Shown here: piece by piece, positions 54,101 through 63,381 of the stretch
Position numbering within the stretch: position 1 is the stretch's first letter
How the letters are laid out: every line of letters starts with the position of its first letter
Source of the DNA: Pseudomonas sp. PDM05
Lineage (GTDB): Bacteria > Pseudomonadota > Gammaproteobacteria > Pseudomonadales > Pseudomonadaceae
Length of the DNA: 64,000 bases
Assembly: GCF_014851685.1 (NCBI RefSeq)
Contig: NZ_JACVAC010000012.1
Coordinates: forward strand, 62,001 to 126,000
Direction of reading: 5' to 3'
The notes under the pieces: model-generated
Seen by the model: the letters and a program-made list of their open reading frames with translations, nothing else
Told to the model about the DNA's origin: nothing
The model's database searches: none
Position numbers and translations under genes: made by a program

Positions 54101-56252
54101 CAATGCCCTGCGCCACTTTGACCGCACCGTCGTAGGCCCGGAACTGCCGAATCGTATCGAGCAGGATGGCCGGCACCGGCTCCCCCTCCACATGCACCCG
54201 GCGCAATTTTGCCTCGCTGATGTCGCTGACCTGGCGGATCTGTTCCAGCGTGGCATCACTGAACCCCTCGACCACCGGCCCGAGGCGGCGCATCAGTGTG
54301 GCGCCTTGCCAAGTCAACGGCTGCTCCAACTCATGGTTCCAGGCACCGCTGCCATTCGCTACCAGTCGCGGTCGATAGGCGTCCGGACGAGTCGGGTGCT
54401 CAAGGTGATAACGCTGCGTAACCGGGTCCTGGCCCACGGCGTAACGCCGATCGTCCAGGGTCAGATAGCGCTTGCTGCCCACCCGGACAAGCCCTTGCTC
54501 ATCCAACACCGACACCACAGGTAGCGGGCCGACGTGCTCATAGGCAGACAGGTCGGGCTTCCATAGGCGCGTCTTGCCACTGGGCAACTGCACCGACTTG
54601 AGGTTCTCGATAAAAGGCGATGCGGCCACGTGAAAAACCGCCGCGCCCACCGCCACCTGCGCCAGGCTCTCCAGCACATCGCTGATATGCGCCCACCCGG
54701 CTTCGCGGTCACCGGCACTGAGCTCGACCACTCCTTCGAGCACCTCATAAAGCATCTGCCCGACCATGACCACCGACATCACCGCCCCCAAGGGAGGCAC
54801 CGCCATTGCCACCAGGTTGACCGCAAACAGGCCGATATTCAGGTAGTGCGCCAGGCGCAGGCTGCGGCTGGCGGCATCAGCATCGGCGGTGGGGATCGCC
54901 TGGGCCAGGCCATCATCGAGCATCCGTTTGCGCAGGCTCTCAAAGCGCTGTGGCCACAAGTCGACTTCGTCCCATGGGCCATTGATGGCATCGGCGTTGA
55001 TGTTGAACCGAGGGTCCTTGAGCGGGTCTCGCCGGTACGGTTGCGGCTCGCCGAGAATCGACTCGATCGGCGACAGCCGTGGTGCGACCAGGCTCAGCGC
55101 CACCCGGCCCCATTCCGAACGCAGCCATTGCATGGCGAAGGGCTGTGGCGGTGCGTCCAGCACCAGTTCGGTCAGGCGTCGGAAGTAATAGGGCCGATCC
55201 TTGTAGGCCACGAACCGGCTGAAGAAATGCGCATAGTCAGTGCCTGAGGTGTCACGGGGGCTGCCAGCCATCAACCGCCGGGTCATGGCCCGTTCGAACT
55301 CATCGAAGGAGGCATAGCGCTTGATGGGGTGGTCAGGGTCATCGGGGATGTAGGCGATAAACCAATCCGAATAGTGGTATTTGACGCAGGGATCGATGAT
55401 CAGGCAATCGTTCAGGTGCAGGTTCATCAGGCACGGCGTGCGGTACCAGATCTGTTTGTCACCCACCCTGATCGGTGATTGGCCGGCCGCCACTTTCAGC
55501 AACAGCCCATGGTCGCTGTCGCCGATATCGCCCTTGAGTAGCGCCAGGTAGGCGGCTGCCAGGAAGGCATCTTTCTGGTAACGCAGGTAGCGCTCGCGAA
55601 GCACGCCCTCGGCCACGACCTGGTCGGGATACAACGTGCTCTTGAGGTGGGCCTGGTAGCGCGCGCCCAGGTCCAGGTCGCGACACAGTTTTACGAAGAC
55701 CTCGATCTTGAGCGTCGTGGCGTGGCGCTCGAAATGCCCGAGCGTGTCGGGCTCATTGATAAACCCGGAGGCGGCGTTGAAAAAGCCACTCTCGGCCTCC
55801 TGCGCCGAGAAATTATTCAGCGCCCCTTGCAACAGGGAAAACGTCTTGACCTTGAAGCCCTCCGTGCTGACCCCAAACCCATCCTCGGCCGGGCTGTAGA
55901 GGCGCAACCAGGTGCGATTGACGTCCAGTGGGTAACCGGCCTCTTGCAGCGCTTTTTCCAGCAGGGGCTGGCAAAAAGCGTGCACCGTTTGCAGCTTGCC
56001 AAGGGTTTTCTCCAGTGCATTGAGCGACTCACAGCGCGCTTGCATCAGTGCCTTGAGCCGGTCCTTCTGAGCATCGGTAGCGGCTGCATACCACGCGGGT
56101 ATCTGCACGGGCGTTTGTTTGAGGGCGCTGCGGCGTTGCGGCGAAGACTGGACCAGGCATGGCGCGATGGCCTGACGGATAAACGCGTAGTGCTGCCCCT
56201 GTTCCCCTGGCATGAGCAGGGATGAGGAGCTAGGGGCTTGGGAATCGGGCAT
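51111..56252 (-). CDS. LRR and NEL-type E3 ubiquitin ligase-like protein (1713 aa)
   Basis: A giant toxin-like protein. The N-terminal half resembles the DUF6543/dermonecrotic-toxin-type region of Pseudomonas proteins, with a hydrophobic stretch at about 467-502 (LNIGLFAVNLVAMAVPPLGA). Leucine-rich repeats lie at about 1180-1320 (LRTLNLENNALTRLPDV, IEGLELSDNAIVL, LTWLYLSGSGLRDWP). A C-terminal NEL domain has catalytic Cys1456 in the C-x-D motif TTCVDAGAQLF. NEL domains of IpaH, SspH and SlrP are bacterial E3 ligases acting in host cells. No signal peptide is seen and no secretion genes are in the window, so export is unknown. ATG 56252 is preferred (GAAGGTGG upstream) over GTG 56264. It is a paralogue of the next gene. 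Confidence 0.87.
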   Translation of the reverse strand: MPDSQAPSSSSLLMPGEQGQHYAFIRQAIAPCLVQSSPQRRSALKQTPVQIPAWYAAATDAQKDRLKALMQARCESLNALEKTLGKLQTVHAFCQPLLEKALQEAGYPLDVNRTWLRLYSPAEDGFGVSTEGFKVKTFSLLQGALNNFSAQEAESGFFNAASGFINEPDTLGHFERHATTLKIEVFVKLCRDLDLGARYQAHLKSTLYPDQVVAEGVLRERYLRYQKDAFLAAAYLALLKGDIGDSDHGLLLKVAAGQSPIRVGDKQIWYRTPCLMNLHLNDCLIIDPCVKYHYSDWFIAYIPDDPDHPIKRYASFDEFERAMTRRLMAGSPRDTSGTDYAHFFSRFVAYKDRPYYFRRLTELVLDAPPQPFAMQWLRSEWGRVALSLVAPRLSPIESILGEPQPYRRDPLKDPRFNINADAINGPWDEVDLWPQRFESLRKRMLDDGLAQAIPTADADAASRSLRLAHYLNIGLFAVNLVAMAVPPLGAVMSVVMVGQMLYEVLEGVVELSAGDREAGWAHISDVLESLAQVAVGAAVFHVAASPFIENLKSVQLPSGKTRLWKPDLSAYEHVGPLPVVSVLDEQGLVRVGSKRYLTLDDRRYAVGQDPVTQRYHLEHPTRPDAYRPRLVANGSGAWNHELEQPLTWQGATLMRRLGPVVEGFSDATLEQIRQVSDISEAKLRRVHVEGEPVPAILLDTIRQFRAYDGAVKVAQGIGDGALPETLCGYAAVLAVELPGWPDGKAIEVFADETLSGPSAKYGSLDASVRDTLQIRRAELMAGKLPERIHGFLDEAQMDRLVGRYTSREAGARIGAVQKALQERAILARERLMRSLYTEQQPLTDTAVALIQRNFKSLPTLMVRELLAEVAPAQREALTSAARVPLHLAERARVLQQRVRLVHAYEGLYLEGLANPDTEALVLNSLENLPGWTEPLRLEVREGEFEGALRASYGAQDAAERKVLVHKAPGRYQAFDGRGQALHGVNGLFGALQHALPDAHRNAIGLPHVGQGEQLKGLILEKALPRQNLRRVLGMQPERKPFFRWPWRLSDNRLGYPLSGRGTVTWRRLIEERVRSLYPSMNPAQLSEYLQGRNLEDDRWLKALETEYKQLESTLSRWLVEGPRDRATLRVRRRIYDTLRDVWRKSAEWDTDISGNYRGQRIRLEDPALGAQLATLPALPGNFDHVSSVYLPGCGLTDQSIAFLSSFRALRTLNLENNALTRLPDVCANMPRIEGLELSDNAIVLTSETALHIRAMHRIEGLALQGNPLSRNIDISRMPRLTWLYLSGSGLRDWPVGLFAFHRPRQFLLDLSGNHLSSIPDVAPGSDRARILARTVVTRDWLTPQVRSTLSLYVESVGLDPARRFPPRGVQDSAHWMSGMTQQQWLSKQPIWNDLEEAIGSEAFFDEIRKLSVSSDMFHPDYKIDLTAKVWRMLEAMASDTALRERLFEMATAPTTCVDAGAQLFNAMGIEVMLREAQDLPDAGLIALEMLELAKGKARLDELGRIAHARVGELLAQGRRFPQYDAMGDLVQQYDDQGNAVRSIDEVEVHLAYATGLADRLDLPWQSKSMRFEEPDVTSKMLDAAYTRVIALERGNLLREGIIEQPFWADYVQVNFPREFDAVSAKNEALINLYSAQQELAGDGGLTALEKADLRATIDTSAQILGKSSSQATPEQVMSDDEYFADMASLGEEHKNVLRSVTDRVMGRSSQNRK

Positions 56253-56311
56253 GGGATGACCCACCTTCAGGAGTGAAAGAAGGTCATCCTAGGTCGCGTG
56301 TTCGGGCCGGC

Positions 56312-56327
56312 GGCGCTAACTATCTAC
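56312..56327 (-). promoter_or_regulatory. Shared GCGCTA near-palindrome, copy 2 (first NEL gene)
   Basis: The plus strand reads GGCGCTAACTATCTAC, 60-75 bases before the ATG of the 1713-residue NEL gene. The GCGCTA core is on the gene-proximal side, as in the other two copies. Confidence 0.55.
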
Positions 56328-56354
56328 CCGTCGGTTGCGCCTGCGAGGTGCTGC

Positions 56355-59300
56355 TCAGGGGCCTGGACGGGCGGGAGCGGCAAGCGCGCGCTCCTCCAGG
56401 CGCGAGAGTTCCAACAGCTTCTGGTTGCGCGCCAGGGCCCCATCGACTTCGAGGCTTTGCAGGGCCTGGATATAGGCTTCGCTGGAGTAGCCTGGATATT
56501 GCTCCTCGATTTTCTCCTGTTCAGCCTCCGACTGACGTTGCAGTTCACGCAAGGGCTGCGGGTATTTTTCCTCCAGGTAACGCACCCAATACTCCCGTGA
56601 GATCAGTTCTTCATAGAACTGCTCCGTGGTCTCGGCCTGTTCCACTTCGCGCAGCGCATTTGCCCGAACCTCCCCTTCGACCGGCCTGGCAAACGCCATG
56701 TAGCGCGGCTGCCCCGGCAAAGGCAAGCCGTCGCGCCAGCCGTTGGTCAAACCGATCCGGTAACTCAGGCGCACCTCGGCCGCATCGGCCCCGCGCGTCA
56801 ACGACGCATCGGCCAGGCGCTCTACCTGGCCGAGGCGGAACAACTGTCGCGACAGGTTCAACAACGCACGCCCACGTTGTGCCAGGCCCGGCGGGATCTC
56901 GCGCAGGGCCTGGTACTCGAAGGCCTTGACCTCCAGGTTGCTGAACGCCAGCGTACGCCCGTCAATACAGGTGTCGTGGGTGGCGGACAGGCTGAACAGT
57001 GTCTGGCGCAATTCGGTATCGCCCTCGGCGGCTTCCAGCAAGCGCCATACACGGCGGGTCAAGTCGGCACGGAACTGGGTGAACTCCCGCGTATCCTGCA
57101 TGCGCAATAGCAGGTGGAAAAACTCCGCGTTATCCGGTTCGTCTGCCAGGCGCTGCCAGCGTGCACGGTGGCCCGGCACCTCGGCAGCGGGCACGGACTC
57201 CAGCCAGGGCGCCAGTTGCTCGGGGATCGCCGCGGTTTCGTCCTCGGAGATCACTTCGTCGGGTTGGTCCAGTTCCGGTTCATCGTCGCTGTCCCCTTCG
57301 AGTTCCTCAGGGGTCATGCCCAGCACATGATCAAGCCCGCGCCTATCGCCGTAGTCCCGCAAACGCTGGAGGCTGGCAGCCGACAGGTAGCGGTTATCAC
57401 TGATGTCGGTACCGGCCATCAACGCGTCATGCGCGCCTTCCAGGGCTTGTGCAGGAATATCGTTGATTTCGTTGCCGCTCAAGTTGAGGCGACGCAGACG
57501 CGGCGCTTGCAGCGCCCCCGCCGGCCAGCGCTCCAGAAGGTTCTGGCTCAGGTTCAGCTCTTCCAGGTGGTCAAACTGTTCAACGCTGAAGGCGTGCAGG
57601 TTGTTGTAGCCCAGGTCCAGCACGCGAAGGTGTTGCAGTTGGCGCAGGGTCGGGTAGAGAGGGGCAGGATCGCTAAGTTCGATACTCGCCAGGCTGAGTC
57701 GATCCAACTGCGTCATCTCGGCGACCGCCTCGGGCAACGTCGCCAGGTGTTGGCCGTCGAGGGTGAGGTAACGCACATTGCTGAACGCCCGCAGAAAAGC
57801 GTTGGAGCCCTGCGCCGAAAGCCGCACACCTGTGAGGTCCAGGCGCGCCACATGGGAGAAATCGCCCGCCAGCGCTGGCAAGTCCCCGACTTGCAAACCT
57901 TTAAGGTCGAGGCTGTACGGCGCAAGGCCGAGCCCATCCAGTGCACCCAGGCGCCAGCAGTCAATGATTCTCGCCGCCGCCAGGGCGCGACTTTCGGATG
58001 ATATCTGCCAGCCCAGACCGCTGGAGCGATGGCTGAACAGCCAGCCGTTAAGCGTTTGGGTCATGGTGTCGAGGGCCTGGTTTGCCTGGATGAGCCGAGC
58101 GTCAATGGCTGCGTCCGACTGCAGCGCAAGACGCAGTTGAGCCAAGCCAGCACGCACCTGCCCGATGGAAAACTGCGGCTGGATACGCTGCAGGCTTTGC
58201 TCACGCCACGCTGCCCCTTCGCCCAGGGCCGGCGGCGCCATCGGCAACAGGTCGCGCGAGACGCTAAGGGCCGTTTCAAGGGGTGGAAAGTAAGGCGTCT
58301 CTTCGGCTTCGCCGGCAAATCGGGCCAGTGTGCCTTCTGGCAACCCCCGCACGCGTTCGACGCGTGACATCGCCTGGGTCAATTCGCGCAGAGTCGGTGC
58401 ATCCAATGCCAAGCCATGCACATTCAGCACGAGCAGCATCCGATCCTGCGCCAGCACCTCGGCGGGCAACGCGGTGATCGCGCTGTCGCGCAGGTCCAGA
58501 TAGCCCAACTGCGCCAGTTGCTCGGCCCCCTTGGGCCAACTGCGCACGCCGCTGCCGCTGAGGTCCAGTGCCTTGAGACGGTGCATGCCGCTGACGTCCA
58601 GGGCGACCAGCGGGTTCTTGCCGAGGTCGAGGTTTTCCAGCATCGGCAGGTCGGCGGCCTCAAAGGGCAGTTCCGTCAGTGCGCTGTCATTCAGATCAAG
58701 GCTGCGTACCTGGCCAAAGCTACGGACAAATTCGCGCACCTGCGCCAGCGGGGCACGCAAACCGCGCAGGTTCACCGAGCGAATATGCGTGAAGCCGTCC
58801 TCAGGCAGGATGGGCAGATCAGCGACAGACAGGTCAGTCAACTCAAGGGCGGTGGAACCCCGTGCGCCGAAGCGTGGCAGCAACCCTTCCCACCAGCGGG
58901 TACGCAACTCTTCTACCACACGTTCATGGGACGGATTCCTGCGCCTCCAGTCCTCCAGGCTGGCATTGAGCGCAGCCTGTTCCTGGCGCAGCGCCTCAAC
59001 CGCCTGGAACCGGGCGCGGGCCCCGGTAAAATGATTGAAAAACGCAGAGCGAAAGGCTGATTGCCGATCGAACTCCAACGCCAAGCTCACGAACGGACGG
59101 GTTTGCGCACTGATCCGATCCAGCTCGGCGTGGCAGTACTCCCTGATCATTTCCTCCTCGTCGACCAGATGCTCGGGCTGAGCCCTGAGAAACTCATAGG
59201 CGGCACGCAAGCTGTCGCGTTCCACCAACGACCAGTTGAGGGAAAGCCCGCGCCATACGCGCTCATGGCCCGGTTTCAGCAGTTCATCCGGCAAGCGGCG

Positions 59301-62300
59301 GATGACCATGTCCTTGAGGTCCAGGCGTCCCAGATGAGGCAGCCCGAGCACGCCTTTGGGCAAGGTTCCGAGGAACCCTTTGGAGATCTTCAACCGCTGC
59401 AACTGGGTCATTGCACTCACGTCGAACTCGCGCGCAGACCCCAAAACACGGTACAGGGACAGCGACTTCAATTGCGTCAGCCGCTCCAGTTTTGCCACTT
59501 CACTGTCAGCAAGGGGGGCCGCCGCATCGCCGGTTGAAATGCTCAGGTCGGTCAGTTTGGACAGCGTGCCGAGAGCGTCGGGGACTCGTTTGAACGGGGC
59601 ACTGACGGCCTTGAGTTCAAGACGCTGCACGCCAGGAAAAGTGCGCAGCAACGACTCGAGGTTGGCATCTGTCACATTGGGGCCGGCGATGGTCAGATCA
59701 CGCACATGGGAAAAATCTGCCGTCAGCGCCGGCAGCACATCGTTGCAACGCAGTTCCAGGGTGGCAAAGCCTGGCAATTCAGCCAAGGGGGCGTTTTGCC
59801 AACTATGCTTGATGTCTTCGGCCACGTACGACCGGCCCCAAATGCTGCGACTGAAGAGGGTGTCCGGTTCAGCGGCGACCCACTGATCCAGCGTGGCCTC
59901 CAGGGCCTGCCACTCACGCTGGCGTTCATTGAGCAGGTGCACGATCTCACGATCGGTCTTGTTGGCGATCATCTGCTTCAAAATAAAGCCGTCGGCCTGG
60001 TCGTTGGTCAACTGCGGATACACGGCCCGGACCCGCGCCGTCAGATCGGGAGCCTCGCCCACCCCGCGCCCGCTCGCCGGGTAACCCAGCAGGTTTGCGG
60101 CGATTCGCTGCGGCGGCCTGAACCAGGGTTGCTCACGCATGCGCCCGGAAACAATCCGCGCCGACTCCTGGGCGTGATTCACCGCGAACTCGCTGATCGT
60201 GCGCTGCAACGCGGCATGCTGGTTCACTTCGGGTACGCCAAGGGCGCCGCGCGCGCTGTCCGGCAGGGCATGCATGACTGACGCAAAGAAATTGTCGCCC
60301 TGGGCCGTGACGCTGTTGAGGGCTTCGCCCCGCTCGTCGAACGCCTGATAGCCTGGCCCGCGCTTGACCAGGTATTTGCGGCTGGCGGCACCTTCATCGC
60401 CGATGGCATCGAGTAGAGCGCCGGCCACGTTGCCCTCGCGCACCTCCAGGCGCAGCCCCTGCGGCCAGCCAGGCAACTTGGCCAGGGTGTGCAGGGCCAG
60501 GTGGCGGCTATCGGCCGAGGCCATATGTTCAGAGTGCAAACCGCTGAGCGCCCGGGTCAGTTGACCTTGCTGCGCGTACCAGCGCCCTTGCTCCAACAGG
60601 CGAAGCGGCACTTTGTTACTCGCCTGCATCCGCGTGATCTCTGCCCCATCAGCCTGGGCCAGCACGGTTTTCGCCGCCGTGTCGCTGAGGCCGGGGCATT
60701 CGCGTTGCAACCGGGCGACCCAGGGCGAGCGCGGCTCAGTGCCGTTGTACAGGCTGTCAAAGATCGCCGAGGTGCGGGTGCGGGCGAAGTCGACCAGTTG
60801 CTTGCTGAACTCCCTGGGCCTGGCGCTGACCACCCGCGCCGCTTCGCCGCCGAGCAGATGGGTGACTTCCGACTCGTCCAACTGCGCCAGGATGCGCTGG
60901 GGCAATTCACCGCCGAGCACTTCGGCGCGGCTCACGCGGATCGGTGCCTTGCGCAGGCGTACGGGCACCCGGTGCTCGGAGCCATACTTGACGGATGGCC
61001 CGCTCAACTGCGGGCCCTCGAACACCTCCAACATCCGGCCCAGCGGCCAGCGGGGCATTTGCGTCACCAGCGGCAGGCTGTAGAAATAACGGCCATTGAT
61101 CGGCCGTGCGCCGCCCAGTTGTTCCAGCACCTGGGCCACATCACGGTCTGCTTCCAGTAGCCGCAAGGCATCACTCAGTGCCGGCGGCGGCAAGGCGTTG
61201 TCCAGGTGCATCTTGCGCAATGCGTTGTCATCGATACCGCTGAGGTCGGCGGCCTTGAGCAGGGTTTCATCGCTGGCCCCCTCAGTGATCGGGCCCATGC
61301 GCCGCAAGAGGGTGAGACGGTCCCAGCTCAAAGGGCGCTCCAGGGTATGGCGCCAGGCACCGGCGCCGTTGTGGCTGAGCAACGGTTGGTAGGCGCTGGC
61401 GTCGCTGGGATGGCGAATGCGCCAGCGTCGCTGGGCGGGGTCCCAGGCCTGTTCATAGGCCTTGCCATCGATGCGGATGAAGGTTTTGCCATCGACCCGA
61501 TATTGCCCCTGCGCATTGGCATGGTCAGGCAGGCTGACGGTTTGTTCATAGCCACTGAGGTCCGGCTTCCACAACCGGGTCTGGCCGTCGGGCAGGGTTA
61601 CCGGTTCGAGGTTTTCGATCACCGGCGTGGCCTTGGCGGCCACCAGCTTGGCCAGGCCCTTACCCGCACCGGCGGTCACGGCGAGCAACGCAAGGTTTTG
61701 TGCGACATCCAGCAGGTGGGCCTTGGCGGCCTGGCGGTCGCCCTCGCTCCACTCCAGCACGCCTTCAAAACTTTCGTACAGCAACTGCCCCGCCATCACC
61801 GTGAGCATCAGTTCGCCCAGCCCGGGCACGAACATCGATACCCCCGTGAACAGCAACATGCCGATGTTGAGCAGGCTCGCGAACTTCTGCGAGCGGGCCC
61901 GGGCGTCCACATCTGCCGTCGGGACCGCATGGGCGCGGGCATCAGCGATGGCCTTGGCGCGATGCTGATCGTACAGGTAGGTCCACAGGTCAATATTGTC
62001 GGCCCACAGGCCATGGCCTGCGCGAGGCAAATCCACGGGCGCCAGGAACGGATCAGGGTTGGCTTCGCGGGCACCCGGCGCTTGTGGCGGTAGATCGCGA
62101 ATGCCGGTGAACACGGCAAACGGATTGAAGCCCTTGGCGATCTCGTTGAACACCGGTGCATAGCTCGCCGCCTTGTGGGCAAACGAAGGGTCGGGGGTGG
62201 CCTGGGTCAGTTGGCTGAAATAATCGGGGAGGTCGGCATAGCCCACGAAGCGGCTGAAAAACCTTTGGTACAGCGTTGGGCTGCCGTCGTTCGGCGCCTT

Positions 62301-63296
62301 GGCATCGCGTTCGGTAAAGCGCTGCTTGAACGCATGCTTCATGGCGTCGCCACTGTAGCGCTTGAGTGGGGCCTGCGGGTCGTTGGGAATGTAGAGCAGC
62401 CACTCGTCGGTGTACTTGTACTTGTCGCTGATCACAAACAGCACGCAGCCGGTCATGCGGTGCTTCATAAGGCCCAGGTCACGGAACCAGACGGGTTTGC
62501 CATTTACGTTCGGCAACCGCTCGCCGCCTGTCACCGACAGGATCATGCGGTAGTCGCGAGGTTCGATGTCTTGCTTGAGTAACGCGATTTCGGCGGCCAC
62601 GCGCAAGGCCGCTTTTTGCGCGGCGATGAATTTGTCGCGCAGCACGTAATCGGCCACGCCATCCTTGGGGTACAGGTAGTCCTTGAGGTAGGCCTGGTAC
62701 TGCGAGCCGATGTCGAGGCGGCGACACAAGCGGGTGAATTGCGTCACGGTCAACGGGGTGGTGACGGCCTTGAATGTGCCGTCGGCGGCGTCCTGTTCGA
62801 TGAACCCCGAGCTTTCATGGAAGGTATCGGCCTCACACTCTGACGCTTCGAAGTTATGCAGCGCCGCCTGCAGCAGCGGCAGCTTGAGCACGTCGTAGCT
62901 GGCGACATCGATGCCGAGAATGCCCAGTTCTACCGCTTTGCGCAGTTGCAAAAATGTCGAGTCAACGTCCAGTTCGACGCTGAACTGATCCTTCAAGGCC
63001 TTGACCAGCAATGGCCTGGCAAACGCGTCGACGCTCTGCAGGCCCGCCATGGCCTGGTCCAGCCGGGTCTGTGCGGTGAAGCTGGCGAGGGTTTGCGTGT
63101 GCAAGGCCTGGCGCTGCGCCAACGTGGCCTGCCGGTACCACGGCGGTGGTTCGGCGGGGGCGTCCTTGAAAGCGGCAAGGCGTTCGGGTGTGGCGTTGAT
63201 CAGCCAGTCGGGAATGGACTGTTCGATGAAGTCGCCGTGCAGGCTGCGGGAGATCGGCGGGTGTGGCTGCGCCGTGGAAGGGGTGGTTTCGGGCAT
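56355..63296 (-). CDS. LRR and NEL-type E3 ubiquitin ligase-like protein (2313 aa)
   Basis: The larger of two tandem paralogues. The N-terminal half shares with its neighbour motifs such as FFSRFVGYADLPDYF, the PTADxDA motif and a hydrophobic stretch at about 475-510. Three separate leucine-rich blocks follow (about 1169-1342, 1480-1644, 1787-1984), where the neighbour has one. An acidic linker (EGDSDDEPELDQPDE) leads to the NEL domain with catalytic Cys2110 in DTCIDGRTLAFSNLEV. The family attaches ubiquitin to host proteins chosen by the LRR; three LRR blocks suggest larger or several targets, which is inference. Start ATG 63296 has AGAGGAG seven bases upstream. No signal peptide is seen. 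The stop lies about 100 bases before the next NEL start. Confidence 0.87.
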   Translation of the reverse strand: MPETTPSTAQPHPPISRSLHGDFIEQSIPDWLINATPERLAAFKDAPAEPPPWYRQATLAQRQALHTQTLASFTAQTRLDQAMAGLQSVDAFARPLLVKALKDQFSVELDVDSTFLQLRKAVELGILGIDVASYDVLKLPLLQAALHNFEASECEADTFHESSGFIEQDAADGTFKAVTTPLTVTQFTRLCRRLDIGSQYQAYLKDYLYPKDGVADYVLRDKFIAAQKAALRVAAEIALLKQDIEPRDYRMILSVTGGERLPNVNGKPVWFRDLGLMKHRMTGCVLFVISDKYKYTDEWLLYIPNDPQAPLKRYSGDAMKHAFKQRFTERDAKAPNDGSPTLYQRFFSRFVGYADLPDYFSQLTQATPDPSFAHKAASYAPVFNEIAKGFNPFAVFTGIRDLPPQAPGAREANPDPFLAPVDLPRAGHGLWADNIDLWTYLYDQHRAKAIADARAHAVPTADVDARARSQKFASLLNIGMLLFTGVSMFVPGLGELMLTVMAGQLLYESFEGVLEWSEGDRQAAKAHLLDVAQNLALLAVTAGAGKGLAKLVAAKATPVIENLEPVTLPDGQTRLWKPDLSGYEQTVSLPDHANAQGQYRVDGKTFIRIDGKAYEQAWDPAQRRWRIRHPSDASAYQPLLSHNGAGAWRHTLERPLSWDRLTLLRRMGPITEGASDETLLKAADLSGIDDNALRKMHLDNALPPPALSDALRLLEADRDVAQVLEQLGGARPINGRYFYSLPLVTQMPRWPLGRMLEVFEGPQLSGPSVKYGSEHRVPVRLRKAPIRVSRAEVLGGELPQRILAQLDESEVTHLLGGEAARVVSARPREFSKQLVDFARTRTSAIFDSLYNGTEPRSPWVARLQRECPGLSDTAAKTVLAQADGAEITRMQASNKVPLRLLEQGRWYAQQGQLTRALSGLHSEHMASADSRHLALHTLAKLPGWPQGLRLEVREGNVAGALLDAIGDEGAASRKYLVKRGPGYQAFDERGEALNSVTAQGDNFFASVMHALPDSARGALGVPEVNQHAALQRTISEFAVNHAQESARIVSGRMREQPWFRPPQRIAANLLGYPASGRGVGEAPDLTARVRAVYPQLTNDQADGFILKQMIANKTDREIVHLLNERQREWQALEATLDQWVAAEPDTLFSRSIWGRSYVAEDIKHSWQNAPLAELPGFATLELRCNDVLPALTADFSHVRDLTIAGPNVTDANLESLLRTFPGVQRLELKAVSAPFKRVPDALGTLSKLTDLSISTGDAAAPLADSEVAKLERLTQLKSLSLYRVLGSAREFDVSAMTQLQRLKISKGFLGTLPKGVLGLPHLGRLDLKDMVIRRLPDELLKPGHERVWRGLSLNWSLVERDSLRAAYEFLRAQPEHLVDEEEMIREYCHAELDRISAQTRPFVSLALEFDRQSAFRSAFFNHFTGARARFQAVEALRQEQAALNASLEDWRRRNPSHERVVEELRTRWWEGLLPRFGARGSTALELTDLSVADLPILPEDGFTHIRSVNLRGLRAPLAQVREFVRSFGQVRSLDLNDSALTELPFEAADLPMLENLDLGKNPLVALDVSGMHRLKALDLSGSGVRSWPKGAEQLAQLGYLDLRDSAITALPAEVLAQDRMLLVLNVHGLALDAPTLRELTQAMSRVERVRGLPEGTLARFAGEAEETPYFPPLETALSVSRDLLPMAPPALGEGAAWREQSLQRIQPQFSIGQVRAGLAQLRLALQSDAAIDARLIQANQALDTMTQTLNGWLFSHRSSGLGWQISSESRALAAARIIDCWRLGALDGLGLAPYSLDLKGLQVGDLPALAGDFSHVARLDLTGVRLSAQGSNAFLRAFSNVRYLTLDGQHLATLPEAVAEMTQLDRLSLASIELSDPAPLYPTLRQLQHLRVLDLGYNNLHAFSVEQFDHLEELNLSQNLLERWPAGALQAPRLRRLNLSGNEINDIPAQALEGAHDALMAGTDISDNRYLSAASLQRLRDYGDRRGLDHVLGMTPEELEGDSDDEPELDQPDEVISEDETAAIPEQLAPWLESVPAAEVPGHRARWQRLADEPDNAEFFHLLLRMQDTREFTQFRADLTRRVWRLLEAAEGDTELRQTLFSLSATHDTCIDGRTLAFSNLEVKAFEYQALREIPPGLAQRGRALLNLSRQLFRLGQVERLADASLTRGADAAEVRLSYRIGLTNGWRDGLPLPGQPRYMAFARPVEGEVRANALREVEQAETTEQFYEELISREYWVRYLEEKYPQPLRELQRQSEAEQEKIEEQYPGYSSEAYIQALQSLEVDGALARNQKLLELSRLEERALAAPARPGP

Positions 63297-63350
63297 GGTG
63301 TCGCTCCTCTGATTGGGAGCGTCAGCACACCATGCCCGGATGAGCGAGCC

Positions 63351-63368
63351 GCGCTAGATAGTTAGCGC
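63351..63368 (-). promoter_or_regulatory. Shared GCGCTA near-palindrome, copy 3 (second NEL gene)
   Basis: GCGCTAGATAGTTAGCGC is an almost perfect palindrome, 55-72 bases before the 2313-residue NEL gene. It is the most symmetrical of the three copies. Confidence 0.55.
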
Positions 63369-63381
63369 GGTGGCCGATACC

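Noticed and set aside
56253..63381. Hrp box or type III secretion chaperone for the NEL genes
   Set aside because: No GGAACC...CCAC pattern was found upstream, and no chaperone-sized gene adjoins; a type III route is therefore not claimed.
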